Shown here: positions 45,517 to 54,314 of the stretch, in pieces | Layout of the letters: every line of letters starts with the position of its first letter | Numbering within the stretch: the stretch's first letter is position 1 | DNA from: Multifurca ochricompacta | Lineage: Eukaryota > Basidiomycota > Agaricomycetes > Russulales > Russulaceae | Assembly: GCA_022496185.1 (NCBI GenBank) | Contig: WTXG01000169.1 | Location: forward strand, 18,279-82,278 | Length of the DNA stretch: 64,000 nucleotides | Reading direction: 5' to 3' | Made by a program: the position numbers and the translations under genes | The notes under the pieces: model-generated | Database searches by the model: none | Told to the model about the DNA's origin: nothing | The model's input: only the letters and a program-made list of their open reading frames with translations

Positions 45517-46282
45517 TACATCCAGTGTGGGACATTCTACACAACATGTGTAACAGCAAGATCATTCAGTTCAGATAAGAAACCAATAAAGCTTCTTGGA
45601 GTTTGAGAGGGAAGAGTCAAAGTCAAAGGGGCTGTTCCCCAAGACAATGTTGAGTGGAGAATTACCAGAAGTACTGAGAGATGACAAGTTGAGGTCCAAG
45701 GGGAAGTCCAGAAGATGAACACCAATGTATTCAATAAGTTGAGTCTGAAGTCTACAGTGTAGTCTACAGCAGGCTTATATATGTAATTGAGTGGGCATCT
45801 AAGAGTGGGAATCATGGAGTCAAGTGGGCCCTAATATACAAAAGCAGACAGCATAAGGCCTGGCTTCTGATAGGGAATTAAGTAAATGTCTGGTCATAGA
45901 GATAAGCAGATAAGAAGATACAGTGCCTCACAAAACTGAGTCAATGTTTTGCACTTTTGCACTGTTTGTTGAATATTTCATCAGCCAAAACAAATATAAA
46001 CAAAGTCTTGGTAGACCATAAAAGGTACATGATAAGGGTTATGTAATGCAACAATAATTATGTAATTATGATCAAAACCTGTGGAGCTATGCCCATTTCA
46101 AATTGGGGACTCATTGACTCAGTTTTGTGAGTGGGTATCAGAAATATCAGAATCTGATGCTCCACCAAATGTACAGCAACCAATCCTTAATATATGGTTA
46201 CCATAGTTATCTTAATATTGATGGGACCTGGAATAGAGCTATTTAACCATGGTTTACATTCCCAGAATATTATAATTTCCCA

Positions 46283-46649
46283 ATGCACCCCACCTCCTCT
46301 GCTCAGAAAGAAAACATGCTCTCTCTGGCCTCTGAAGGTCATTCCACTGACACTATTGCCTCCAGACTCAGCCTCAGCCAGTCCACAGTCTCTAGGACAC
46401 TTGGAACCCTCCTTCCCAACCATCAGTCACCTCATTTTGGTCATCCTTCCAAGCTCTCTGCTACCTCTGAACATGCTATCATGATACAAATCACCACAGG
46501 AAAGGTTGTCAATGCTGTCCAGGCCACAAAGCACATCAATTCCATTATCCCCAACCATGCCTCTTCACAAACTGTGCACTGGGTTCTTAAACAACATTCA
46601 TTTAAGGCTGTAACAAAGAAGAAAAGGCCACTACTCTCTGCAGTACATT
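46283..46649 (+). pseudogene. Tc1-like transposase N-terminal fragment, left arm
   Basis: MHPTSSAQKENMLSLASEGH through KKKRPLLSAVH, identical in sequence to the right-arm copy, with helix-turn-helix segments (DTIASRLSLSQSTVSRTLG). It is cut by the LTR insertion, and the rest of the arm resumes after 47233. There is no catalytic domain. Confidence 0.85.
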
Positions 46650-47228
46650 TGTCACAGCCAGGTGCGTGCTGCATCAAGATCAGGGGTTTATTTGAGTCTA
46701 AGCTAACCAGCTCAAGATCAAGTCTTTAGTCAAGACGAGTCAACGCCCACACAAGCTAGAGGGGCGCGCGCGAGATACAGGGTTGAGCAGCAACGCTAAG
46801 TCCTGCCACAAGCTACTGAGGTTCGAAGACCTCCTAAGACGCAACTTAGAAGGCTCAAGAGGGGTTCTGTGAGTCTTGGTACACCTGTATTGAGCACAGG
46901 AGAACAGACTTAGAGTCTGTTCGTCTCAGAACTACATAGGTTAAATACAGTCCAGTCGCTATCAGAGATAAGGGTCTAGCCAGTAAGATAAAGTGATGTA
47001 GATATAGTAGAATGATATCATAACTATGTCATAGTGATCTCATGGCTACGTCAAACTACGTCATGTAAGTACAAAGGATGGGCTAGACCAAGACACAAAC
47101 AAGCAACAGAGGGGTTGCGCCCTCTGTGATATACAGTCAGTTAACCTAGTTAGATAGATCAGCTGATACAGCCCATGCAGTCATTCCAGACAGTCAAGAA
47201 GAAAAGAAAGGATAATCAAACCGTCACA
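46650..47228 (+). repeat. Solo LTR, TGTCACA family (579 bp)
   Basis: TGTCACAGCCAGGTG to CCGTCACA, with the duplication ACATT (46645-46649 and 47229-47233). It lies within one arm of the palindrome. It contains GAGAACAGACTTAGAGTCTG. Confidence 0.92.
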
Positions 47229-47269
47229 ACATTGCAAGAAGCACTTAGCCTTTGCTTTGAAGTACAGAG

Positions 47270-47764
47270 AGTGGACTGTGGAGGACTGGCATCTGACCCA
47301 AACCTGTTGATTTTGGTCTCATCTGACCAAATGACCCTCTTCCAGTCCTCCATAGTCCAGTTTTGGTACTTCAAAGCAAAGGCTAAGTGCTTCTTGCAAT
47401 GTACTGCAGAGAGTAGTGGCCTTTTCTTCTTTGTTACAGCCTTAAATGAATGTTGTTTAAGAACCCAGTGCACAGTTTGTGAAGAGGCATGGTTGGGGAT
47501 AATGGAATTGATGTGCTTTGTGGCCTGGACAGCATTGACAACCTTTCCTGTGGTGATTTGTATCATGATAGCATGTTCAGAGGTAGCAGAGAGCTTGGAA
47601 GGATGACCAAAATGAGGTGACTGATGGTTGGGAAGGAGGGTTCCAAGTGTCCTAGAGACTGTGGACTGGCTGAGGCTGAGTCTGGAGGCAATAGTGTCAG
47701 TGGAATGACCTTCAGAGGCCAGAGAGAGCATGTTTTCTTTCTGAGCAGAGGAGGTGGGGTGCAT
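47270..47764 (-). pseudogene. Tc1-like transposase N-terminal half, right arm
   Basis: The two DNA-binding helix-turn-helix segments are followed by the first catalytic aspartate in VIWSDETKINRFGSD (about 47290-47335). After that the palindrome centre ends homology, so the second D and the final acidic residue of the DDE/D triad are missing. It may bind ends but cannot cut. Confidence 0.88.
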
Positions 47765-48328
47765 TGGGAAATTATAATATTCTGGGAATGTAAACCATGG
47801 TTAAATAGCTCTATTCCAGGTCCCATCAATATTAAGATAACTATGGTAACCATATATTAAGGATTGGTTGCTGTACATTTGGTGGAGCATCAGATTCTGA
47901 TATTTCTGATACCCACTCACAAAACTGAGTCAATGAGTCCCCAATTTGAAATGGGCATAGCTCCACAGGTTTTGATCATAATTACATAATTATTGTTGCA
48001 TTACATAACCCTTATCATGTACCTTTTATGGTCTACCAAGACTTTGTTTATATTGTTTTGGCTGATGAAATATTCAACAAACAGTGCAAAAGTGCAAAAC
48101 ATTGACTCAGTTTTGTGAGGCACTGTAAGACATCATCAAACAATGGGTCAACAAATACAAAGATGATCACAGGGAAGGGAGGAGGGCATGTGAAGGGTCC
48201 CATGATGGAGACATGATCTGGAAGTGTAAGGTGGGTGGTAAAGAAGGGTCATTGTTTGGGAGGTGAAAGAAAACAGGCAGAGAAGGGAGTCATAACATCA
48301 CCCACTCTTCTGGTTCTAGCTGACCTGG

Positions 48329-48904
48329 CTAGAAACAACTCATACTGTCATCATCCTGCACTAAGTCCAGGTAACTGTCAGCTACATCATGATCATCCAC
48401 TGTGTAATTCTCCTTGTCCAACTCCTCTGGGCATCGATGGGTATGAAGGAACCCATAGGGGCCATGTCAACCACAGTCACAGCACAGATCATGGACAGGG
48501 CAGTCCAACTTGCAGTGTCCTGAGTTGTGGCGGAGGCATTTGCCACACCATCCAGATGGGTTGATAATGGTTGGGGCAACTCCCACATGGCGGAAAATGC
48601 AGAAGCAGCTCCAATGTAAGTTGCTGTGGCAATGCCAGCACCACTTGCAGTTGAGGGGGCAGTTCCAGCTGATGTGATACTTACTGCTGCAGCACCAGCA
48701 TTCTTCTCCCTGCAGATTTTCGTGCATCTGTGGCATCTCGAATCGGTTTGGCAGTAATGTCAGAGCCACTCCTAATGATCGTGGGGGTAGGGGCCAGCTA
48801 TATGTGTTGGCATACCTTTCTGCAATGGTCTGATATGTGTCCCCTTTTTCCAACCTCTTCCAAATCTCTACCAACTCTTGTTCCACCTGGAACATCCCAC
48901 TGGT
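48329..48904 (-). pseudogene. Extra zinc-knuckle ORF, C-terminal fragment on the minus strand
   Basis: It reads MFQVEQELVEIWKRLEKGD, then ECWCCSSKYHISWNC, WCWHCHSNLHWSCFC and WCGKCLRHNSGHCKLDC, ending at the TAG complement of 48329-48331. One TGA lies near 48467. The 5' part is cut off at the copia LTR (48905). All knuckle ligands are intact. Confidence 0.83.
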
Positions 48905-49407
48905 TGTTAAACAGGCATGTTGTGCAGCATACTGACTGTGGTTAGTAGCAGGTTAGGCTATAAGACAAGTTAGCTTCAGAGATGAAGTAAACTCTATATT
49001 ACTATACTACTGACCTATAAGACAAGTTACTATATAGAGATAGTTAGTCAAAGGTATAGTAGATAGTATAGAAGAAGGAACTTATGCTTCAGAGGTGAAG
49101 TAAACTCTGAAGTGTAAGGGAAGAAACAGACACCCTTATATACCCCAAGGGATGGTCTGTGCACACTGGGAATAAGTCCTCAGGTGCCAGACAAAGTCCA
49201 AACAATAAACATGAGGGACTAAGGCCATTGGCCAGTACAGGAATCACATGTTACATGGTGCATCAGTCAGCTACTGTGGAATGTGAGAAAGAAAGTAATA
49301 ATGATATAGTAAAAAGTCTGAAACTCCAGTATCTAATCTAATCTACAAAGTAACTAATCTAATCACCTGATGCCTGAAGCATCACCAAACATCTCCTGTG
49401 TTCAACA
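48905..49407 (-). repeat. Copia-2-family LTR at a mosaic junction
   Basis: TGTTAAACAGGC to GTGTTCAACA, about 503 bp. The left flank (CTGGT) and right flank (CAGTG) do not match. The left neighbour is a minus-strand gypsy fragment and the right one a plus-strand gypsy piece, so this LTR marks a rearrangement rather than a simple solo insertion. Confidence 0.85.
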
Positions 49408-50761
49408 CAGTGTGCCCTTGACTCATAGTTTTGCTACATGACCAGAATCCACATGTTGTGACAAATGCCCACACTAGGCATAAAATTAATTTGAGTCTCC
49501 CACTGTGGCTTCATCCAGGAGCCAGACCCTCCACTGTGAAGAACCTATCGAGTGATGGGACAAGGACAATCTCTCTCAGAGGATCCTTGGTTCAGCCATT
49601 TGGACAGATTTTGGAACTGAGTTTGGATACTATGTCTATCATGACAACCAGTACCAGCCAGTTGAATACAATGAACAGAAACAGGTTGGGTACCATATCT
49701 GTTACTCTGACAGCAAATGTTCCTGGGTCACCACAGGACCTGCCCCACCAGAATATGGCTTAGGGCCTTGGAGAGAACAACCTGCTGCCATTGTCACTGA
49801 CTCAGACCCCAGTGAATACACTGAAGACCTTGACACTGAAGCATGAGTTATAGCCACCAGTCTACTGGCTCCAACAGTTGCACCTGAGATTACCATGTTC
49901 AGTAGATCTGTTTTGGAATCTCCCCAGATAACATGACAGACATCAGACACCCCCACCATTGTACATCCTACAATGTCGACTATCACAGCCCAACTCCCTG
50001 ATCCAGCTCCCCCTGCCCCAGTCCCAAATATGCTACCCCTGTCCAGATGCCTTTTGTGTTACAACTCCCATCCCTCCCTGTTTTCTTTTACCTCCCAAAT
50101 GACAACCCTTCTTTACTGCCCACTTTACATTACCAGATCATGTCTCCATTGTGGGATCCCTCACATGCTCTGCTTCCTTCCCATGACTGACTTTGCACCT
50201 GTGTACTTACTGTTTGACCGTGTTTCCATATCTCATTATCTCTTATCTCTTTATCTCTATGACTGGACACTTACTTAATTCCCTATCAGAAGCCAGGCCT
50301 TATGCCATCTGCTTTCATATATTAGGGTCCACTTGACTTCATATTTCTTATCTATAGACACCCACTGAATTACATATATAAGCTTGCTGTAGACTACATT
50401 GTAGACTCCAGACTTGACTTATTGAATACATCAGTGTTTGTCTTCTGGACTTCCCTGTGAATTTGACTTGTCTTCTCTCAAGTACTTTTGGTACTTTTTC
50501 TGCTCAACATCATCTTAGGGAGCAGCCCCTTTGACTTTGACTCTATCCCTCTCCTCCAAGAGACCTTATTGGTTTCTACCTGAACTGAACTTAGCTGTTA
50601 CACACATCATGTAGAATGTCCCACACCAGACATAACATTTTGGGTGTCCTTCCTACCACATTCACAGGAGACTGATCCCAAAGCAAGAAATTTATGTTGG
50701 AGTTTGAAACATTCAAAAACTTCAACCACAACATCCCACAAATTGTCAACCCATTCCAATG
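49408..50761 (+). pseudogene. Chromovirus LTR end and gag fragment
   Basis: 49408-49484 is the end of a gypsy-3-type LTR. Gag opens with GTG at about 49507 in ACTGTGG (ASSRSQTLHCEEPIE) and has FGYYVYHDNQYQPVEYNEQK and TTGPAPPEYGLGPWRE. It is interrupted by the solo LTR at 50057 and ends at ETFKNFNHNIPQIVNPFQ. Stops are TGA or TAG-type. The sequence AATTTGAGTCT after the LTR matches the primer-site position of gypsy-3 with changes. Confidence 0.85.
50057..50637 (+). repeat. Solo gypsy-2-type LTR in a gag fragment (581 bp)
   Basis: TGTTACAACTCCC to CAGACATAACA, with the duplication TTTTG (50052-50056 and 50638-50642). It gives the undisturbed version of the LTR split at 18898. Confidence 0.93.
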
Positions 50762-51261
50762 TGTGAAACAGGCACAGTGCACAGCATACTGACTGTAAGA
50801 GTTAGCAGGTTAGGCTAGAGAGACAAGTTACTTCAGAGGTAGAAGAAACTCTATTATACTATACTACACACCTAGAGAGACAAGTTCTATATACAGAGTT
50901 AGTCCAAAGGTAGTGAAGATAGTAGAGAGGATGACTTACACTTCAGAGGTAGAAGAAACTCTGAAGTGTAAGAGACAAAACAGACACCCTTATATACTCT
51001 TCAAGGGATGGTCTGTGCACTGGGAATAAGTCCACAAGTGCTGGACAAAGTCCAAACAATAAACATGAGGGAGAAAGGCCATTGGCCATTACAGAAATCA
51101 CATGTTACATGGTGTATCAGTCAGCTACTGCAGAATGTGAGAAAGAAAGTAATAATGATAATGTAAAAAGTCTGAGACTCCGGTATCTAATCTAATCTAC
51201 AAAGTAACTGATCTAATCACCTAATGCCTGAAGCATCACCAAACATCTTCTGTGTTCAACA
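50762..51261 (-). repeat. Copia-2-family LTR at a second mosaic junction
   Basis: TGTGAAACAGGC to GTGTTCAACA, 500 bp. Flanks CAATG and CCCAG do not match. It joins a gag fragment directly to the start of a zinc-knuckle ORF, so the intervening pol is missing. Confidence 0.85.
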
Positions 51262-51303
51262 CCCAGTATTCCCCCTTCTTCCATAAGCACCTATCAGTGT
51301 CCA

Positions 51304-51459
51304 ATGTCAACCTTCAACATTGCTTCCTCTGCTGCCATCAATGCATTTCCCCTTATTCCTGCTGCTCATCCTCCTTCTCACCCATTATCTCCTATTGACT
51401 ACAATGAAGCCACCAAAGTGGCCAAAGGGATTAAAACCCCTGACATCAACAAAGATTTT
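51304..51459 (+). pseudogene. Start of an extra zinc-knuckle ORF, truncated
   Basis: MSTFNIASSAAINAFPLIP through SPIDYNEATKVAKG to NKDF, matching the gypsy-3 N-terminus. It is cut by an LTR beginning at 51460. It confirms the MS start as the conserved one. Confidence 0.75.
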
Positions 51460-51837
51460 TGTTACAAACCCCACTGCATCATTTCTTTTCCTTGGGTTGG
51501 ACATGTGACTTGTTGTTTGGCCTCATTTGACTCTTGTTGACTGTGTTGTGGTGACCTTTGGCTGTGTTTGTCCCTTATCTGTGGCTGTCTCCTTTTCTTA
51601 TCTGTGACTCATATATTACCTATGGACTCTTACATATTTTCCCACCAGAATCACAACTATACTGAATATGTCTCAGTATATTCTCATCTGACCCACTCTG
51701 GCCCCAATTCCCCTTTAAGCTATAAATACTATACTTGATGACTTTGTTCATACATACATACAAGACTCTGATTGAGGCTCCAACACTGATTACATATATA
51801 AAGCCAGTCTAGGTATCCTGTACTTCCCTAGACTTGA
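51460..51837 (+). repeat. Truncated gypsy-3-type LTR
   Basis: TGTTACAAACCCC to a break just inside CCCTAGACTTGA, at the presumed R start, about 378 bp. The 3' third is replaced by a reverse LTR. Confidence 0.8.
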
Positions 51838-52190
51838 TGTTACGTCCGGTGCGGGACGTTCCACACGACTTGTGTGACAGCGTTCGTTCGTGATCAGATA
51901 AGGGACCAATAGGATCCCTTGGAGTTTAGACAGGAGGAGTCAAAGTCAACAAGGCTGTACTTGAAGACAATGTTAAGCGGAAAGTACCAGAAGTACTGAG
52001 ATGATCGAGTCAAGCGTCCAAAGGGATGTCCAGAAGACAAGCACCGATGTATTCAATAAGTCGAGTCTGAAGTCTACAATGTAGTTACAGCAGACTTATA
52101 TATGTAATTGGGCGAGCGTCTAAAGATAAGATATCAGGGAGTCATATGGACCCGAATATACGAAAGCGGATGGCGTAAAGCCTGGCTTCT
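51838..52190 (-). repeat. Truncated chromovirus LTR on the minus strand
   Basis: TGTTACGTCCGG (LTR 3' end in reverse) to GCCTGGCTTCT, 353 bp. It is CpG-rich and little decayed. The missing 5' part is not found on the far side of gypsy-A. Confidence 0.85.
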
Positions 52191-52777
52191 TGTTACAACC
52201 TCTACCGTCTGTCCCCATTTTCTTTCTGCTGCCCAACGACGACCCCTCCTTGCCGCCCACTTTACACTTCTCGATCACATCTCCATCGTGGGACCCCTCA
52301 CGTGCCCTGCTCCCATCCCCGTGACCTAGTTTACATCTATTGATGTGTTGTTTGCTTATGCTTGCCTCCTTATCTCTTTATCTCCTTATCTTAAGACCGG
52401 ACACTTACTTAGTACCCTATCAGAAGCTAGGCTTTATGCCCTCCGCTTTCGTATATTTGGGCCCATCTGACTCTGTACCCTTATCTCGTAGACGCCCACT
52501 GAGTTACGTATATAAGTCCGCTGTAGCTACCCTGTAGACCTCAGACTTGACTTATTGAATACATCGGTGCCTGTCTTCTGGACATCCCCTTTGATCTCTG
52601 ACTCAGTTGTCTCAAGTGCTTTTGGCACTTCCCCACTCAACATCGTCTTAGAGGAGGCATCCCTTTGACTTTGACTCATCCCCCTTACACTCCAAGGAGC
52701 CTTATTGGTTTCTTCTCTGACTCTACGAAGTACGCTGTCACACAAGTCGTGTGGAACGTCCCGCACCGGACATAACA
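52191..52777 (+). repeat. Gypsy-A 5' LTR (587 bp)
   Basis: TGTTACAACCTC to CGGACATAACA. The TATA box is at 52509-52516 and the putative RNA start AGACTTGACTT at 52543-52553, 34 nt further on. Confidence 0.96.
52509..52516 (+). promoter_or_regulatory. TATA box of the gypsy-A 5' LTR
   Basis: TATATAAG, conserved in all chromovirus LTRs of the window, 30-40 nt before a conserved AGACT(T/C)(G/A)ACTT. Confidence 0.75.
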
Positions 52778-52779
52778 TC

Positions 52780-52790
52780 AAGTCAAGTCT
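52780..52790 (+). other. Putative self-primed primer-binding site of gypsy-A
   Basis: AAGTCAAGTCT, two bases after the LTR, is the exact 11-nt reverse complement of AGACTTGACTT at 52543-52553. The match stops at both ends, as in the 11-nt self-primer of fission-yeast Tf1. Confidence 0.7.
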
Positions 52791-52796
52791 CTCATC

Positions 52797-54314
52797 GTGG
52801 CTTCCAGCCGCAGTCAGACCTTGTTTAAAGAAGAACTCATCGAACGTCGAGAAGAGCATAATCTTTCACAGCAGACACTTGGCTCTGCCGCCTGGAAGGA
52901 CTTTGAATCCGAGTTTGGATACTACGTCTATCACGACGGAAGATACCAACTGGTAGAATACGATGACGAGAAAAGGGTTTGGTATTGGATCCGATATTCG
53001 GATAGCCGACACTCTTGGGTCACTACAGGACCCGCCCCACCTGAATTCGGATTAGGACCGTGGAGAGAAAATCCCCCGGCCATTGTCACGGACTCCGAAC
53101 CGGAAGAATACGTAGAAGAACATAGTGAAGAAGCACTGGTATTAGCGTCGACTACAACCCCAGTTGCACCGGCAGTTGTCACGATCAGAGCCCCTGCCTT
53201 GACGACTCCTCAGATATCCACACAGTCCACCAGCACCGTCACTCCATCTAAACAAAGAATGTCTACTATCGCTGCCCAGCTCCCAGACCCAGTCCCTCCT
53301 CCCCCGCCACCTCCGCCAGCAATGATGCCGCCAAATATACCCCCACCCTCTGGGCGGCTGTCGGGAGTACTGCCTCAGACATTCACCGGAGACTGCTCCC
53401 AGAGCAAGAAATTCATGTTGGAGTTTACAACATTCAAGAATTTCAACCATGATGTTCCCCAGATCATCAACCCCTTTCAGCGCGCCAATCTCTTCCTATC
53501 TCTGATACGAGGAGACGCAGTAGATGACTGGACAATGGAACAGCTGGAGTGGCTGAACGAAGAAGTTGAAAGTGGTCGTTGTACCACTAGTGAAGGTCTT
53601 TGGGAAACGATTGCCCAGAGATTCAAAGATGCGTTCACCGATGGGCAGGCCAAGCAGAAGGCTGCCCGAGAACTGAAGTCCCTTAAAATGGAAAAGGGAG
53701 AATTGGATGCCTATGTGGCGAAGTTCAGAAGCCTGGCTAATAGGGCTGGGTATGACACGGACGAAGAGGCCACATTGGACCTCTTCTCGCAAGGGTTGCC
53801 CAACCCGCTGGTCAAAAACATTATCCAGTTCCATCACCCCCAGGACTGGGATGCATGGGTCGATGCTGCCAGACGACAGCAACAAGATTATCTCGACTTC
53901 CAGACACGTTTCGGAGTCGACACTAAGAAGGGAAAAACCCGTGACCAGTGGAAGGCCGCCTTTGGAGTTAAACCCGCCCATACCCCCCAAAGGGATCCAA
54001 ATGCGATGGACACCTCGGCTGACAGAACCAGAGTGCGAGTGGCGCTTACTGAAGACGAGAAACAAACGCTGATGAAGGAAGGGAGATGCTTTCGCTGCAA
54101 AGCGTTGGGCCACATGTCGAGGGAATGCCCAAGGAAGGGGGCACAAGTGGCGGAAGCAACGGTCTCACCTATCCGCAACAATCCGCCCACTGTCGACAAG
54201 AAAACGCCGACGAAAGAAGAAAAAGCACAGGAGATATGGGCAAATATGATGAAGGAAAGTGAGGAAGTGCGAGCCATCTTGGTAGAGAAGGCGTTCGCCA
54301 AAAAGGATTTTTGA
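52797..54314 (+). CDS. gag: Gypsy-A Gag, probably non-AUG start
   Basis: The frame opens after a TAA at 52773-52775 and reaches TGA at 54312-54314 (505 codons). The start shown is GTG in ATCGTGG (purine at -3, G at +4); the first in-frame ATG is about 159 codons in. Homology with the other copies begins at the GTG. The product has a FGYYVYHDGRYQ N-terminal segment, a proline stretch (residues about 171-178), a retrotransposon Gag core (SKKFMLEFTTFKNFN through LKSLKMEKGELDAYVAKFRS) and one CCHC knuckle, CFRCKALGHMSREC (about 431-444). It should form the particle shell and bind the RNA. No internal stop. Confidence 0.92.
   Translation: MASSRSQTLFKEELIERREEHNLSQQTLGSAAWKDFESEFGYYVYHDGRYQLVEYDDEKRVWYWIRYSDSRHSWVTTGPAPPEFGLGPWRENPPAIVTDSEPEEYVEEHSEEALVLASTTTPVAPAVVTIRAPALTTPQISTQSTSTVTPSKQRMSTIAAQLPDPVPPPPPPPPAMMPPNIPPPSGRLSGVLPQTFTGDCSQSKKFMLEFTTFKNFNHDVPQIINPFQRANLFLSLIRGDAVDDWTMEQLEWLNEEVESGRCTTSEGLWETIAQRFKDAFTDGQAKQKAARELKSLKMEKGELDAYVAKFRSLANRAGYDTDEEATLDLFSQGLPNPLVKNIIQFHHPQDWDAWVDAARRQQQDYLDFQTRFGVDTKKGKTRDQWKAAFGVKPAHTPQRDPNAMDTSADRTRVRVALTEDEKQTLMKEGRCFRCKALGHMSRECPRKGAQVAEATVSPIRNNPPTVDKKTPTKEEKAQEIWANMMKESEEVRAILVEKAFAKKDF
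54306..54314 (+). promoter_or_regulatory. Gag/pol frameshift site (T5 before TGA)
   Basis: Gag ends GAT TTT TGA. Pol continues in the -1 frame as TTT TTG ATT GGC. Slipping one base back on the T run at the stop would join the frames. The same AAGGATTTTTGATTGGCT string is kept in gypsy-3 at 37449-37466. A typical X-XXY-YYZ heptamer is not present. Confidence 0.6.

Larger units (their letters stand above)
45921..48125. mobile_element. Palindromic (fold-back) Tc1/mariner derivative
   Basis: The termini CAGTGCCTCACAAAACTGAG and its inverse are flanked by TA (45919-45920 and 48126-48127). Two arms of about 760 bp are nearly identical inverted copies of the transposon's 5' half, separated by a loop at about 47270-47366. 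The left arm is opened by the solo LTR at 46650-47228. Each arm encodes the same N-terminal transposase fragment. Confidence 0.92.
45513..48297 (-). repeat. Chromovirus 3' LTR on the minus strand, split by the Tc1 fold-back
   Basis: The parts 45513-45920 and 48126-48297 join at a TA dinucleotide. Reverse strand begins TGTTATGACTCCC and contains the TATATAAG region and AGACTCAACTT. The left end reads CATTACATCC where TGTTACATCC is expected. It follows the minus-strand zinc-knuckle ORF fragment at 48329-48904. Confidence 0.82.

Noticed and set aside
46187..47860. Mirror-image ORFs MVGKEGSK... and MVTIVILI... in both palindrome arms as separate genes
   Set aside because: They overlap the transposase fragment in other frames and exist twice only because of the palindrome.
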